A stretch of DNA of 56,571 bases from an uncultured Clostridia bacterium. Its GTDB lineage: Bacteria > Bacillota > Clostridia > Christensenellales > Borkfalkiaceae. Positions within the stretch are counted from its first letter, which is position 1; each line of letters begins with the position of its first letter. The stretch covers positions 1 through 56,571 of the forward strand of contig CANREF010000009.1 of the NCBI GenBank assembly GCA_947629575.1, read 5' to 3'. Below are positions 35,399-43,999 of this stretch, piece by piece. A program made the position numbers and the translations under genes. The notes under the pieces are model-generated. The model was not told the origin of the DNA and ran no database searches. It saw nothing but the letters and a program-made list of their open reading frames with translations.

Positions 35399-36418
35399 TT
35401 AATCCTTGAACTGTTCGAGGAAACGGACGTCGTTTTCCGTGAGCAGTTTGATATTATTGATGCCGTATTTGAGCATGGCGATGCGCTCGATGCCCATGCC
35501 GAACGCAAAGCCCGAGTATTCGTCGGGATCGACCCCGCAATTTTCGAGCACTTTGCGGTTCACCATGCCCGCGCCCAAGACCTCGATCCAGCCCGTTCCC
35601 TTGCAGAGGGGACAGCCCTTCCCGCCGCAGGAAGCGCAGCTCACGTCCACCTCGACAGAGGGTTCGGTGAAGGGGAAATAGCTCGGGCGGAGGCGCGTCT
35701 TGCTCGTCTCGGAGAACATCTTCTTTGCGAATTCGTCGAGCATTCCCTGAAGATCGCAGAGGGTGATGTGCCTGTCCACGACCAGCCCCTCCATCTGGTG
35801 GAACATGGGAGAGTGGGTGGCGTCGTCGTCCGAGCGGAACACTCTGCCCGGGGAGAGAATCTTGATGGGCGGCTTTTTCTTTTCCATGACGCGGATCTGT
35901 CCCGCGCTCGTCTGCGTGCGCAGAAGGAACTTCTCGGTGAGATAGAAGGTGTCCTGCATGTCCCGCGCGGGGTGATCGGCGGGAGTGTTCAATGCCGTGA
36001 AGTTGTAATAATCGCTCTCGATCTCGGGCCCTTCAAATACCTCGAAGCCCATGCCCGCAAAGAGATCGATGAGCTGATCTTTCACCCGCGTGACGGGGTG
36101 CAGCGTTCCCTCCCTGTGCTTTCTGCCCGGCATGGTGACGTCCACGTCCTCGCTTTTGAGCTTTTTTTGGAGCTCCTTTGCCTTGATCTTCTCTTCGAGG
36201 GCGGCGAATTTCTCTTCGAGCGCCTCGCGGAGCGCGTTCACCTTTTTGCCGAATGCGGGCCGCGCTTCCTGCGCGAGCTCTTTCATTCCTTTGAGGAGCG
36301 CGGTCACCTTGCCCGTGCGGCCGAGGAATTTCATCTTCACTTCATAGAGCGAATGACTGTCCTCCGCCGCTTCCGCTTCCTGCGTCGCTTCCTGCAACAG
36401 ATCCAAATCTTCTTCCAC
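35399..36418 (-). CDS. pheS: Phenylalanine-tRNA ligase alpha subunit
   Basis: 339 aa from the GTG at 36418. That start has AGGAGG at a 6-bp spacing; an in-frame ATG seven codons upstream sits in the T tail of the T-box terminator without a ribosome binding site. An N-terminal coiled coil (about 1-80) precedes the class II core: motif 2 [21 protein letters not shown], and motif 3 near [30 protein letters not shown] segment (about 255-266) is a small Cys-rich insertion seen in some PheS. It is the catalytic subunit. Confidence 0.97.
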   Translation of the reverse strand: MEEDLDLLQEATQEAEAAEDSHSLYEVKMKFLGRTGKVTALLKGMKELAQEARPAFGKKVNALREALEEKFAALEEKIKAKELQKKLKSEDVDVTMPGRKHREGTLHPVTRVKDQLIDLFAGMGFEVFEGPEIESDYYNFTALNTPADHPARDMQDTFYLTEKFLLRTQTSAGQIRVMEKKKPPIKILSPGRVFRSDDDATHSPMFHQMEGLVVDRHITLCDLQGMLDEFAKKMFSETSKTRLRPSYFPFTEPSVEVDVSCASCGGKGCPLCKGTGWIEVLGAGMVNRKVLENCGVDPDEYSGFAFGMGIERIAMLKYGINNIKLLTENDVRFLEQFKD

Positions 36419-36440
36419 TTTTTGCCTCCTGTCGGTCATA

Positions 36441-36683
36441 AAATAAACGCCCTGTCAACCGAAAACGGCTGACAGGGCGTGACAAATTACGCGGTACCAC
36501 CTGTCTTTGCGCGAAACGCGCCTCGTTGCCCCTTGACGCGGGAAACGGCTCTGCTTAAAGTTCTGTTCGGCAAAGCGGCTCGCGGGGGAATACCGCGCTC
36601 CCTTCCCTGAAAGGCCTTTCAGCCGCGGACCTCTCTCTCTGAAAAGGAATTTCGGGCGCGTCTCTTCCGCTTCAAACGCCTGT
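36441..36683 (-). promoter_or_regulatory. T-box leader of pheS-pheT, with terminator
   Basis: The T-box core AGGTGGTACCGCGT (about 36503-36488) is followed by a terminator hairpin (CGCCCTGTCAGCCG, CGGTTGACAGGGCG, T-rich tail; 36480-36441). Upstream, a Stem I-like region contains AGAGAGAGAGG and GGCUG elements. A UUC triplet at 36590-36588 in GGTATTCC context is a candidate Phe specifier. Uncharged tRNA-Phe should favour the antiterminator and switch on pheST. Confidence 0.93.
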
Positions 36684-36689
36684 ATGATT

Positions 36690-36718
36690 ATTATAGGCGA
36701 TTTTATCGGGATTGTCAA
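36690..36718 (-). promoter_or_regulatory. Consensus promoter of pheS-pheT
   Basis: TTGACA (36718-36713), 17 bp, TATAAT (36695-36690), a full match to the sigma-A consensus. Confidence 0.92.
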
Positions 36719-36779
36719 ATCATTCGCGGGGAAATCTTTCCGCATTTTGAAAAATGAGCGGATATCGGCGAGAACGATC

Positions 36780-36812
36780 AACGCCCGCCGCGCATAATGC
36801 GCGGCGGGCGTT
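36780..36812 (-). terminator. GC-rich perfect hairpin behind lipoprotein module 2
   Basis: AACGCCCGCCGCGCA / TGCGCGGCGGGCGTT, 16 bp beyond the lipoprotein stop. Almost identical to 31272-31304, and likewise without a T run. Confidence 0.6.
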
Positions 36813-36828
36813 ATACATCCGATTTGGC

Positions 36829-37686
36829 TTAAAACAAGTCGATCTCGACATATTCCGTGGGAAGAGGAATGAGTTCTGCTTCACCATAGCCATGCACAAG
36901 GCCGAATTCCACAGGTTTTTCGTCATCGCTCTTGATCCCGAACGCACAAAGCCGCCCGTTTTTGAATTTTAGGGCGAATGTCGTGTTCGCGTATGTCCCG
37001 TGCGTATCATCCGTATCGGTGTAAAGATAGGCGTCGAGATCTTCATCATATGTCACTTGCGCAAATTTGTCCTTTAAGGAACGGATCTCCTCGGAAATGG
37101 CAGAGGGACCGCCCCAAAGCATCGCCTTGTACGTTTCCTCGCTGCAGGTCGCATGTCCCCATTGGGTCCCCTGCTCATCTAACGTCTGATAGAGTTCATA
37201 GTTGCCGTCCTTGTACTCGGCGATCATATAGACCTTTTCGCCGTCCCCGTGGCTTTGATCGCTCATTTCTACCAGCACGTTTTTCCCGATGAACGAATAA
37301 TATTCGGAAGACATATGTTTCGTTGGATCGCCTTCAAAATCCACTTTGAAGTTTTCGAGCGCTTCTTCGGAAAATGCCGCTTCCCACTCCTCTTCGGTCA
37401 GCTTGTCGGAGACAAGCGCAGTGAGGTCGGTACTCTTGTCGACCTTGACATAGTGACAGGTCGTGCATTCGCCGTTTGTGAAAGTGTGCGCCGCCTTATC
37501 CGAAGTCTCTTCCTTGTGGTCGCACGTCGCCGCGTGCCAATGAGAGTTCTCATCGCTCGTCCACTCTTCCGCGAAGGTGTGAGTGTGTGCGTCCTGCTCT
37601 GTTCCTCCGCTTTCGCCGCAGCCGACGCCGATCCCGCATACGAGCGCGCCCGCAAACAGCATCGCCAACCAATTTGTCTTTTTCAT
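36829..37686 (-). CDS. Cys/His-motif lipoprotein of duplicated module 2
   Basis: 285 aa from the ATG at 37686, after GGAGAAG, opening the signal peptide MKKTNWLAMLFAGALVCG (lipobox GVGC), nearly the same as in module 1. The HTFAEEWTSDENSHWHAATC unit and CTTCHYVK follow, then the same unrecognised domain (KLTEEEWEAAFSEEALENF). DNA identity with 31322-32236 is highest over the first 200 bp and falls afterwards. It is divergent from a different small HTH regulator and controlled by a promoter whose spacer is a palindrome. Function unknown. Confidence 0.8.
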   Translation of the reverse strand: MKKTNWLAMLFAGALVCGIGVGCGESGGTEQDAHTHTFAEEWTSDENSHWHAATCDHKEETSDKAAHTFTNGECTTCHYVKVDKSTDLTALVSDKLTEEEWEAAFSEEALENFKVDFEGDPTKHMSSEYYSFIGKNVLVEMSDQSHGDGEKVYMIAEYKDGNYELYQTLDEQGTQWGHATCSEETYKAMLWGGPSAISEEIRSLKDKFAQVTYDEDLDAYLYTDTDDTHGTYANTTFALKFKNGRLCAFGIKSDDEKPVEFGLVHGYGEAELIPLPTEYVEIDLF

Positions 37687-37725
37687 GCTTCTTCTCCTTT
37701 TCGCCGCAAAACGGCTTTTCTCTAC

Positions 37726-37754
37726 ATTATAGTCATATATATGACTATTGTCAA
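37726..37754 (-). promoter_or_regulatory. Promoter of lipoprotein module 2, with embedded operator
   Basis: TTGACA (37754-37749), 17 bp, TATAAT (37731-37726). The palindrome ATAGTCATAT/ATATGACTAT (37729-37748) spans the whole spacer and touches both boxes, an ideal repressor site. Confidence 0.85.
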
Positions 37755-37776
37755 GAAAATAACATGGATTTATAAT
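37748..37776 (+). promoter_or_regulatory. Promoter of the module 2 HTH gene; shares its -35 with the divergent promoter
   Basis: TTGTCA (37748-37753), 17 bp, TATAAT (37771-37776). The ATG begins at 37783, at the expected transcription start, so the mRNA should be leaderless. Confidence 0.75.
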
Positions 37777-37782
37777 AAAATT

Positions 37783-37983
37783 ATGATAAGTTATGCTCCG
37801 TTTTGGCGCACGCTCAAGGAGAAAGGCGTTTCGACCTATGCGCTCATTCATCAATACAATATCAGCAGTGCGACCATTGACCGCATAAAGAAGGGAAATG
37901 GGATAGGCACTGCCAAGATAGACGACTTCTGCAAGATCTTGCACTGCCGCGTAGAGGATATTATCGAATATATAGAAAAATGA
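37783..37983 (+). CDS. Small XRE/YozG-like HTH regulator, divergent from lipoprotein module 2
   Basis: 66 aa. Nearly the whole protein is one HTH domain (FWRTLKEKGVSTYALIHQYNISSATIDRIKKG, then KIDDFCKILHCRVEDIIEYI). This type usually represses phage-like or toxin-antitoxin-like units. It belongs to a different HTH subgroup from the regulator of module 1, although the paired lipoproteins are paralogues. The likely operator is the 20-bp palindrome in the lipoprotein promoter. There is no ribosome binding site and no room for a leader. A terminator overlaps the stop codon. Confidence 0.8.
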   Translation: MISYAPFWRTLKEKGVSTYALIHQYNISSATIDRIKKGNGIGTAKIDDFCKILHCRVEDIIEYIEK

Positions 37984-38009
37984 CTCCGAACATTCGGGGT
38001 CATTTTTTT
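37981..38009 (+). terminator. Terminator of the module 2 HTH gene
   Basis: TGACTCCGAA, loop CAT, TTCGGGGTCA, then seven T. The first stem base is the first base of the stop codon. Confidence 0.85.
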
Positions 38010-38032
38010 ACATATTTGGAATGACGTGAACC

Positions 38033-40357
38033 TCAATAGGTGGCGGTAAGGGTGTGAGCGCCGGGGGAAAGGGCGGATTCGCCCGATATGGGGCGGCCGT
38101 CCAAGACGGCGTTCTTCGCGCCCGCGGGCAGGCGCAAAATCGCACTCGCGCCTGCGGGAATGACCATACGGTACGTCCAAACTCCCCCATCCAACTTCGA
38201 GAAGACCTCGATCTTCCCGCGCACGCTATCATAACTCGCCTCCACGACGGGAACGCGGGCGGACGGCTCGGGAGAGAGCAAGATCTTTTCAAAGCCCGCC
38301 TCGGCGGGACGGATGCCCGCCATAGTCTTGAACATCCAGCTCACCACGCAGCCATAGGCGTAATGGTTGAAGGAATTCATCACCTTGTCTGCAAAGCCGT
38401 CCTCCGCCGTGTAACTGTTCCAACGCTCCCAGACCGTCGTCGCGCCGTGTTCCACCTGATAGAGCCACGAGGGGCAATCCTCATTCAGAAGAACGGCGTA
38501 GGCGACGTCGCTGTGTCCGATTTTTGTGAGGACGTCCAATAAAATTTTAGTCCCAAGGAAGCCCGTGCGCAGTCCGTTTCCGTTGTGCGCCAAGTTTTCG
38601 AGCAGCATCTTTTCCGCCCGTTCCTCCTCCTCTTCCTCCAATAGACCGAGCAGGATCGCATGTGCCAGAACGGACTGTTCCCCGCGCACGAGTTTCCCCT
38701 CTTTTATATAGCGGCTGCGGAAGAACTCCCGCTCGCGCGCGTAGAGCTCCCCATAGTGGGCGCTCTCCTCCTCTTTTTGCAATACGTGTGCCATTTCCGC
38801 CATGAGTTTTGCGTCCCATGCGTAGTAGCAAACGCCCAAGATCTCGCGGATCTCGTCGTCGTTGGATTCATAGGAGAGCCAATCCCCCCAATGGGGCTTG
38901 CCGCCCAAGCCACCCGAACCGCCGAGATAACCGTCCACGTAACGGCGCATCGCGTCCCAATTCTCTTCGATGACCGACTTGTCGCCGTACATCTGCCAAA
39001 GGATGTGCGGAACGAGCACGCCTGCGTCCGCCCAGCCCGTGCCGCCGTACTGCGAGCCGTGATACTGTCCCGTGGGCGCAACGCCCGAAAAACTGCCGTC
39101 CTCGCCCTGCGCGTCCCTCAGACAGACGAGCCAATGTTCCAAAAAACCCTTTACGTCCCCCAAAAAACAGCCCGCTTCGGCGAAGACCTGCGTATCGGCC
39201 GTCCAGCCGAGGCGCTCGTCCCGCTGGGGGCAGTCGGTGGGCACGGAGACGTAATTGGAGAGCTGTCCCCAAACGGCGTTCTCCACGAGGCGGTTCAACC
39301 GCTTGTCCGACGTTTTCAGCCAACCCGTGCGGCGGGGAACGGAGGAGAGAACTTCCCCCGAGAGCGCATAAAAGCGCACGGGCGCGGTCGCCGTAATTTC
39401 CATGTACCGAAACCCGTAGTAGGTGAACGAGGGGTGGTATTCCTCCCTGCCGTTGCCGCTCAAAATATATACCGTTTGCGCTTTTGCCGTGCGCAGGTTG
39501 GTGAAATAGACGCTCCCCTCCGCGCCGTCGTTGTTGCGCGCAAAGCTGCCGCCGTCCGTGTTGAGCACTTCGCCGTGGCGGAACGTGACCGCCGTTCCGC
39601 GCGCCCCCTCCACGGTAAAGCGTTCCCTGCCCGAAAAGTTCTGCCCGAAGTCCACGACGGCGGTCTCCCCCGCCTCAAGGGTGAAGCCGTCCTCGAAACG
39701 GCGGAGAATGTTGACCTTGCCGTAGCCGTTCTCCCCCGCGCCCGTAACGCCGCGGTAGATGTACCCCGAAGCCCGCCGCGTGAGTTCCTTTTTCACGGTG
39801 ATGTGCGGTCCGCGCCAAGGGTCGATCTCCCCCGAAAATTCGGTATTTTGCAATACGTATTGCCATTTTTCGTCGTCAAACCCCACATACTTCCAATCGT
39901 CTTGAATGCGCGCGTCGTACGCATCGCCGTCATAGATATCCCCGCTGCGGTAGGCGCTTTTGCGGGCGCTCTTCCAGGAAAGGTCGGTGCAGACACGCTC
40001 CTCTCCGTTCTCAAAGGTGAGGGTGAGCTGTGCCCAAAGTGCCTCCCGTTTGCCGTAGTCCGCGATCCTGCCCGACCACCAGCCGCCCGCAACGACGGCG
40101 GAGAGCACGTTTTCCCCCTCGTTGAGAAGGGGCAATATGTCGTATTCCGTATACCGTTTGCGCTTTGCCATCTCCTCCGAGCCCGGCTCGAGCTCGAAAT
40201 CCCCCACCCGTTTGCCGTTTATAAAGAAAATGTAGCAGCCGAGCGCGGTGACGCGGAGCGCGGCGGAGCGGGGCTTCTGCCCCATTTGAAAGGTTTTGCG
40301 GAACACGGGAAGCCCTTCCCCCTCCTCCGCACAGGAAATAAACATGACGTTGTTCAT
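38033..40357 (-). CDS. Alpha-L-rhamnosidase (GH78 type)
   Basis: 774 aa, no signal peptide, so cytoplasmic. N-terminal beta domains (about 1-300) resemble the Bac_rhamnosid_N and concanavalin-like modules. The (alpha/alpha)6 barrel follows, with the hallmark DCPQRDERLGWTAD; Glu381 within it is a conserved catalytic residue. Glu644 in VWERWNSY is the candidate partner. A C-terminal beta domain (about 690-774) ends with GAHTLTA. It should release L-rhamnose from pectin (rhamnogalacturonan) or plant glycosides, which fits a locus that also eats galactan side chains. AAGAGGAGAAATT precedes the ATG. A terminator separates it from the mreB-like gene upstream; I see no clear promoter in the short gap. 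Confidence 0.9.
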   Translation of the reverse strand: MNNVMFISCAEEGEGLPVFRKTFQMGQKPRSAALRVTALGCYIFFINGKRVGDFELEPGSEEMAKRKRYTEYDILPLLNEGENVLSAVVAGGWWSGRIADYGKREALWAQLTLTFENGEERVCTDLSWKSARKSAYRSGDIYDGDAYDARIQDDWKYVGFDDEKWQYVLQNTEFSGEIDPWRGPHITVKKELTRRASGYIYRGVTGAGENGYGKVNILRRFEDGFTLEAGETAVVDFGQNFSGRERFTVEGARGTAVTFRHGEVLNTDGGSFARNNDGAEGSVYFTNLRTAKAQTVYILSGNGREEYHPSFTYYGFRYMEITATAPVRFYALSGEVLSSVPRRTGWLKTSDKRLNRLVENAVWGQLSNYVSVPTDCPQRDERLGWTADTQVFAEAGCFLGDVKGFLEHWLVCLRDAQGEDGSFSGVAPTGQYHGSQYGGTGWADAGVLVPHILWQMYGDKSVIEENWDAMRRYVDGYLGGSGGLGGKPHWGDWLSYESNDDEIREILGVCYYAWDAKLMAEMAHVLQKEEESAHYGELYAREREFFRSRYIKEGKLVRGEQSVLAHAILLGLLEEEEEERAEKMLLENLAHNGNGLRTGFLGTKILLDVLTKIGHSDVAYAVLLNEDCPSWLYQVEHGATTVWERWNSYTAEDGFADKVMNSFNHYAYGCVVSWMFKTMAGIRPAEAGFEKILLSPEPSARVPVVEASYDSVRGKIEVFSKLDGGVWTYRMVIPAGASAILRLPAGAKNAVLDGRPISGESALSPGAHTLTATY

Positions 40358-40371
40358 AATTTCTCCTCTTG

Positions 40372-40395
40372 AAAAATCCCGCGCGGGGCGCGGGA
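40372..40395 (-). terminator. Terminator of the ppx-maf-mreB-like operon
   Basis: Read leftward, TCCCGCGC/GCGCGGGA, then five T, 8 bp behind the mreB-like stop. Confidence 0.8.
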
Positions 40396-40403
40396 CCGAT
40401 TTT

Positions 40404-41390
40404 TTATTCCATCCGGATGCGGCGAAGCAAGTTCGCGTTCCCCACCGCCCTGCCGCCGCCGAGCACGACGGACATCTGCGGGTCGGAGGAGATGTGCGCC
40501 TCCATTTGCAGTTTCCTTGCTATGTAATCGGGCAAACCCGCCAGCCGCGAGACCCCGCCCGAGAGGTAGACCCCGTTTCTGCCCACCGCCGCGGATACCT
40601 CCGCGGGAAGTTTTTGCAGGATGAGTTCGGCGTATTCGACGATCTTGTCGATATAGACGCGGACGGGGAATTCGATATCCGCCGAGGAGACGGACACCGA
40701 GCGGGGCTTGCCCGTGGTGATGTCCCTCCCGTTGATGATCGTGGACTGGTTGTCCCCCTCGATGAGGCTTCCCACCATGTTCTTGAGTTTCTCGCTCGTG
40801 AGCGAGCCGATCTTCAGGTTGAATTTATCGGCAATGTGATCGATGATATGAATGTCCATATTATTTCCGCCGACATTCATCGAAAGGCCTGCGATCGTGC
40901 CGTCGAGCGAAAACGCCGATACCGACGTGACGCCCGCGCCGATGTCGATCGCGAACACGGGGTTGCTCTCGCTCAAAGGAACGTCCTGCCCGAGCGCGCT
41001 CAGGAAGGGGCTTTCGGCGAAATTCACGCGGGAGATCCCCGCCTCCTTCGCGACGCGGTATACCTTTTCGCGCGATTCGCTCTTATAGCCGCAGGGCACG
41101 CAGAAGAGCGCCTCCACCGAAAACGTCCTGCCCGCCGCCTTTTTCAGAAAATAGCCGAGGAGCGCCGCCGCCAGCTTCTCGGAGACGATCTCCCCCTCGT
41201 AGACGGGAAAACACACCTCCGTCTGGTCGGCAGTCTTGCCCAAAAGGCGTTTGGCGTCGTTGCCGAAGGCGCGGATCTCCCCCGTCTCCTTGCTCACGGT
41301 GACGCAGGTCGCCTCCGCGAGCACGATGCCGCTGCCGAGCCGATAGATTTTCGTGACCGAAGTCCCGAGATCGATTGCAAGTTTCAGCAT
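40404..41390 (-). CDS. MreB/StbA-type actin-like ATPase
   Basis: 328 aa. Actin-fold nucleotide motifs are visible: phosphate 1 LAIDLGTSVTKIYR at the start, connect 1 near SREKVYRVAKEAG, phosphate 2 FAIDIGAGVTSVSAFSLDG (about 146-164), and the adenosine motif VYLSGGVSRLAGL (about 272-284). The order matches MreB/Mbl, which organise cell-wall synthesis along the membrane, but the divergence is high, the first loop lacks the usual MreB membrane helix, and a segregation-type actin cannot be excluded. The start overlaps the end of maf by 7 bp, with GAAGGAAAC upstream, indicating coupling. Co-expression with Maf supports a cell-shape or division role. Confidence 0.75.
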   Translation of the reverse strand: MLKLAIDLGTSVTKIYRLGSGIVLAEATCVTVSKETGEIRAFGNDAKRLLGKTADQTEVCFPVYEGEIVSEKLAAALLGYFLKKAAGRTFSVEALFCVPCGYKSESREKVYRVAKEAGISRVNFAESPFLSALGQDVPLSESNPVFAIDIGAGVTSVSAFSLDGTIAGLSMNVGGNNMDIHIIDHIADKFNLKIGSLTSEKLKNMVGSLIEGDNQSTIINGRDITTGKPRSVSVSSADIEFPVRVYIDKIVEYAELILQKLPAEVSAAVGRNGVYLSGGVSRLAGLPDYIARKLQMEAHISSDPQMSVVLGGGRAVGNANLLRRIRME

Positions 41391-41938
41391 AAGTTTCCTT
41401 CCTTCAAAAACGCTCCCACAAGTTCCATGGGGAGCCCGATAACGTTGGTATAACTTCCTTCGTAATGAGAGACGAGCGACGGACTGTCCTGTATGCCGTA
41501 GGCGCCCGCCTTGTCCATGGGAGCGCCGCTTTCCACATACTCCGCGATGAGATCTTCCCCGAGCGGGAAGAAGGTCACCTTCGTCTCCACGGCGTCCTCA
41601 AGACGCATCCCCGGTTTGATGAGGCACACTCCCGTGAACACGGAATGCGTTCTGCCGCTCAAAGCGCGGAGCATCCCGAAGGCGTCCGCCCTGTCCTTCG
41701 GCTTTCCGAGTATCTTTCCGTCCAGACAGACCACGGTGTCCGCCCCGAGCACGGCGCGGTCGGGATAGCGGGAGAACACCTCTTCCGCCTTCCCGCAGGC
41801 AAAGCGCAGGACGGTTTCGCGGGCGGAAAGCCCCGAGGCGACCTCTTCGAAGTGCGAAGGGATCGTTTCAAAGGGGATATTCCATTGCGCTAAAAGTTCC
41901 CGCCGCCGCGGGGAATTGCTGGCAAGTATGAGCTGCAT
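41384..41938 (-). CDS. maf: Maf family nucleoside triphosphate pyrophosphatase
   Basis: 184 aa from the ATG at 41938, which begins the family start MQLILASNSPRRRELL. Other motifs are GADTVVCLDGKILGKPKD and THSVFTGVCLI. Maf proteins hydrolyse modified or canonical NTPs (dTTP/UTP or m7GTP type) and have been linked to septum formation. It lies 11 bp behind ppx without a recognisable Shine-Dalgarno sequence, so translation may depend on ribosomes ending ppx. The end overlaps the mreB-like gene. Confidence 0.93.
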   Translation of the reverse strand: MQLILASNSPRRRELLAQWNIPFETIPSHFEEVASGLSARETVLRFACGKAEEVFSRYPDRAVLGADTVVCLDGKILGKPKDRADAFGMLRALSGRTHSVFTGVCLIKPGMRLEDAVETKVTFFPLGEDLIAEYVESGAPMDKAGAYGIQDSPSLVSHYEGSYTNVIGLPMELVGAFLKEGNLC

Positions 41939-41949
41939 TTGCGAATGGT

Positions 41950-43464
41950 TTACAAAATTTCGAGATTTTTGCGGAAGGTGCGCTTGAATTCCGCATTCGC
42001 CTTCATCGCCTGCGCGATCTCGAGGCTCGCGTCTCCCGCGAGCTCCGTCTTCATGATGACGGAATCGCCCAAGACGTCGCAGTTGACGCCCGTGACGACG
42101 CCCAAACCGCTCCTGTCGAGGCTCTCGGCGATGCGCAGAAGAACGCCCAACTTGCGCACGACGTCCATATCCTCTTCGGTGACGATATCCTTGTATCTCG
42201 CCCAATCGGCGGGAAGAAGGTCTTCCTTCCTGTGGCAGCCCGCCACGAACGCCGCGAGCACGATCTCCCTGTGCGTAACGCCGTAGATCGCGGAATTCAG
42301 GATCATGTAACGGCTGTGCTTTTGATTGTTGTAATAGCGGATCCTGAGCCCGCAGTCGTGCAGGCTCGCCGCCACCTTCAAAACTTTCAGATAAATGCGC
42401 GGGAACTTGTGCAGCACCCGAAGCTGTTTGAAAAGCTGGATGGCAAGATGCACCACGTGTTCCACATGCTTTTCATCGCAGTTGTAATACTTCACCAAGG
42501 TCGTGAGAGAGTAGCCGAGCACATCGGACAGCGGGCGCTCTTCGGTGACGGGCACCGCCTGATTGAACATGATGCCCTCTCTCAGGCCGCAGCCGCTGAT
42601 GAGGAACGAGTCGATATGCAGATAGTCGGTAAACGCCTTGATGATGGCAAGAGCGGCGGGCATGATGTCCGCCCGCGTGGGGGAAAGCCCGCGGATGCGT
42701 TTGCGCTTTTCCACGTCCAAAACGCGCACCATGTCGTAAATGGAGCGGAAATCTTCGGTGGCGAAAGTATAGTTATGCACGATGTTCAAGGGATACTTGC
42801 GCACCATGCGGTTCATCTTGTAGAGGTTGCGGAAAGAGCCGCCCACGCCGATCATCTGCACATCGGGATCGACCTCGGCGAGCCAATCGATCTTCTTGAA
42901 TTGCTCGGTGAAGAATTCCTCGATCTTCGCCGTCTGTTCCTCGGGCGCGACCCCTTCCTCCGCAAAGAGGTCGGTGAGGGTCACCGCGCCGAAGGGCAGC
43001 GTGATGTGCTGCAGCACGCAGCGGCGGTTGTAGTAGACGATCTTGGAACTGCCGCCCCCGATCTCGAGGATGATCCCCTTGGGAACGTCCATCGAATTGA
43101 TGACCCCGCGGTAGACGAGCGACGCCTCCTCGTCCTCGGAGAGCACCGTCATTCTGAGCCCGCAGGTCGCCTGTATCTCATCGAGGAAGGAGCGTTGGTT
43201 TTTGGCGCGGCGGACCGCCGCAGTCGCCACGGCGATGATGCGTTCCACACCCGACGCCTCGCAAAGGCGTTTGAACATCTTGAGCGTTTTAATGGTCTCC
43301 GCCACACGCTGCGGCTTCAAAAAGCCGTCCCTGTCCATATCCTGTCCGAGGCGAACGCTCTCCTTGAGCTCGTCCTCGACCATGAAAAAGCCCTCTTTGA
43401 ACAGATTCACTATGACGAGACGCGCGGAATTTGATCCCAGATCGATAATGCCTATCTTTGCCAT
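41950..43464 (-). CDS. ppx: Ppx/GppA exopolyphosphatase-type phosphatase with HD domain
   Basis: 504 aa. The N-terminal Ppx/GppA domain (about 1-300) carries actin-fold motifs GIIDLGSNSARLVIV, the catalytic-region ILEIGGGSSKIVYY (about 130-145) and ALAIIKAFTDYL. The C-terminal part (about 320-500) is HD-like, with ASLHDCGLRIRYYNNQKHSRYMI and VLLRIAESLDRS. It should hydrolyse polyphosphate and/or pppGpp in the cytoplasm. AAGGACGG precedes the ATG and a promoter lies at 43552-43580. First gene of the ppx-maf-mreB-like unit. Confidence 0.9.
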   Translation of the reverse strand: MAKIGIIDLGSNSARLVIVNLFKEGFFMVEDELKESVRLGQDMDRDGFLKPQRVAETIKTLKMFKRLCEASGVERIIAVATAAVRRAKNQRSFLDEIQATCGLRMTVLSEDEEASLVYRGVINSMDVPKGIILEIGGGSSKIVYYNRRCVLQHITLPFGAVTLTDLFAEEGVAPEEQTAKIEEFFTEQFKKIDWLAEVDPDVQMIGVGGSFRNLYKMNRMVRKYPLNIVHNYTFATEDFRSIYDMVRVLDVEKRKRIRGLSPTRADIMPAALAIIKAFTDYLHIDSFLISGCGLREGIMFNQAVPVTEERPLSDVLGYSLTTLVKYYNCDEKHVEHVVHLAIQLFKQLRVLHKFPRIYLKVLKVAASLHDCGLRIRYYNNQKHSRYMILNSAIYGVTHREIVLAAFVAGCHRKEDLLPADWARYKDIVTEEDMDVVRKLGVLLRIAESLDRSGLGVVTGVNCDVLGDSVIMKTELAGDASLEIAQAMKANAEFKRTFRKNLEIL

Positions 43465-43551
43465 GATTGCCGTCCTTATTTTTGCGACGCGAATTTTTTA
43501 GGACACTTTTTGGTGACAAACAAACATTCACCCATAATACGCTATGTTACT

Positions 43552-43580
43552 ATTTTAGCACAGGAAAACAGGTTTGTCCA
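43552..43580 (-). promoter_or_regulatory. Promoter of the ppx operon
   Basis: TGGACA (43580-43575), 17 bp, TAAAAT (43557-43552), leaving a leader of about 80 nt. Confidence 0.6.
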
Positions 43581-43621
43581 TACCCTTTTGGAAAAATTTT
43601 TGCCTTTTTTCCCAAAAGTTT

Positions 43622-43999
43622 TCAAATTTTTTTCTTCTTTTTTTTCAAAGCGAGCGTAAGGGGGAAAACGGACAGCGCGAGAAGGAGAGCTCCGAAGCCC
43701 TTTTTCAAGACGGCGGCGGGCAGACGGGAGGCAAGGAGCGCGCCCGCCGCGGAAAAGACGACGGCGGGCAGGATGATGGCGGGAAGTCCCCGCGTGCGCA
43801 AAAGCCCCCGCTTTTTGTGCACGGCGAGGGCGAGAACGGACATGGGCAAGAAGGACAGGAGGTTCACCCCCTGCGCGACGGGCTGGCTCACCCCGAGAAA
43901 GAGGGTGAGGATCGGAATGAGCAGCGTTCCGCCGCCCATTCCCATGCCGCCGAGAAGTCCTCCGAGCATTCCCGAAAGAAAGAGCAGATAGAACGACAT
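43622..43999 (-). CDS. TauE/SafE family permease, second half-size subunit
   Basis: 125 aa, about half the usual 250. Four hydrophobic segments; the first contains the family motif GLLGGMGMGGGTLLIPILTLFLG followed by PVAQGVNLL. It ends in a Lys-rich tail. TauE/SafE proteins export sulfite or organic acid anions. The ATG shares one base with the TGA of the other half, so the two are translated together and probably form a heteromeric equivalent of the fused protein. Confidence 0.8.
   Translation of the reverse strand: MSFYLLFLSGMLGGLLGGMGMGGGTLLIPILTLFLGVSQPVAQGVNLLSFLPMSVLALAVHKKRGLLRTRGLPAIILPAVVFSAAGALLASRLPAAVLKKGFGALLLALSVFPLTLALKKKKKKI

Noticed and set aside
41939..42205. N-terminal extension of Maf by about 89 residues
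   Set aside because: It would lie inside ppx in another frame, is Arg/Gly-rich and unlike Maf. The family start MQLILASNSPRR fits the ATG at 41938.
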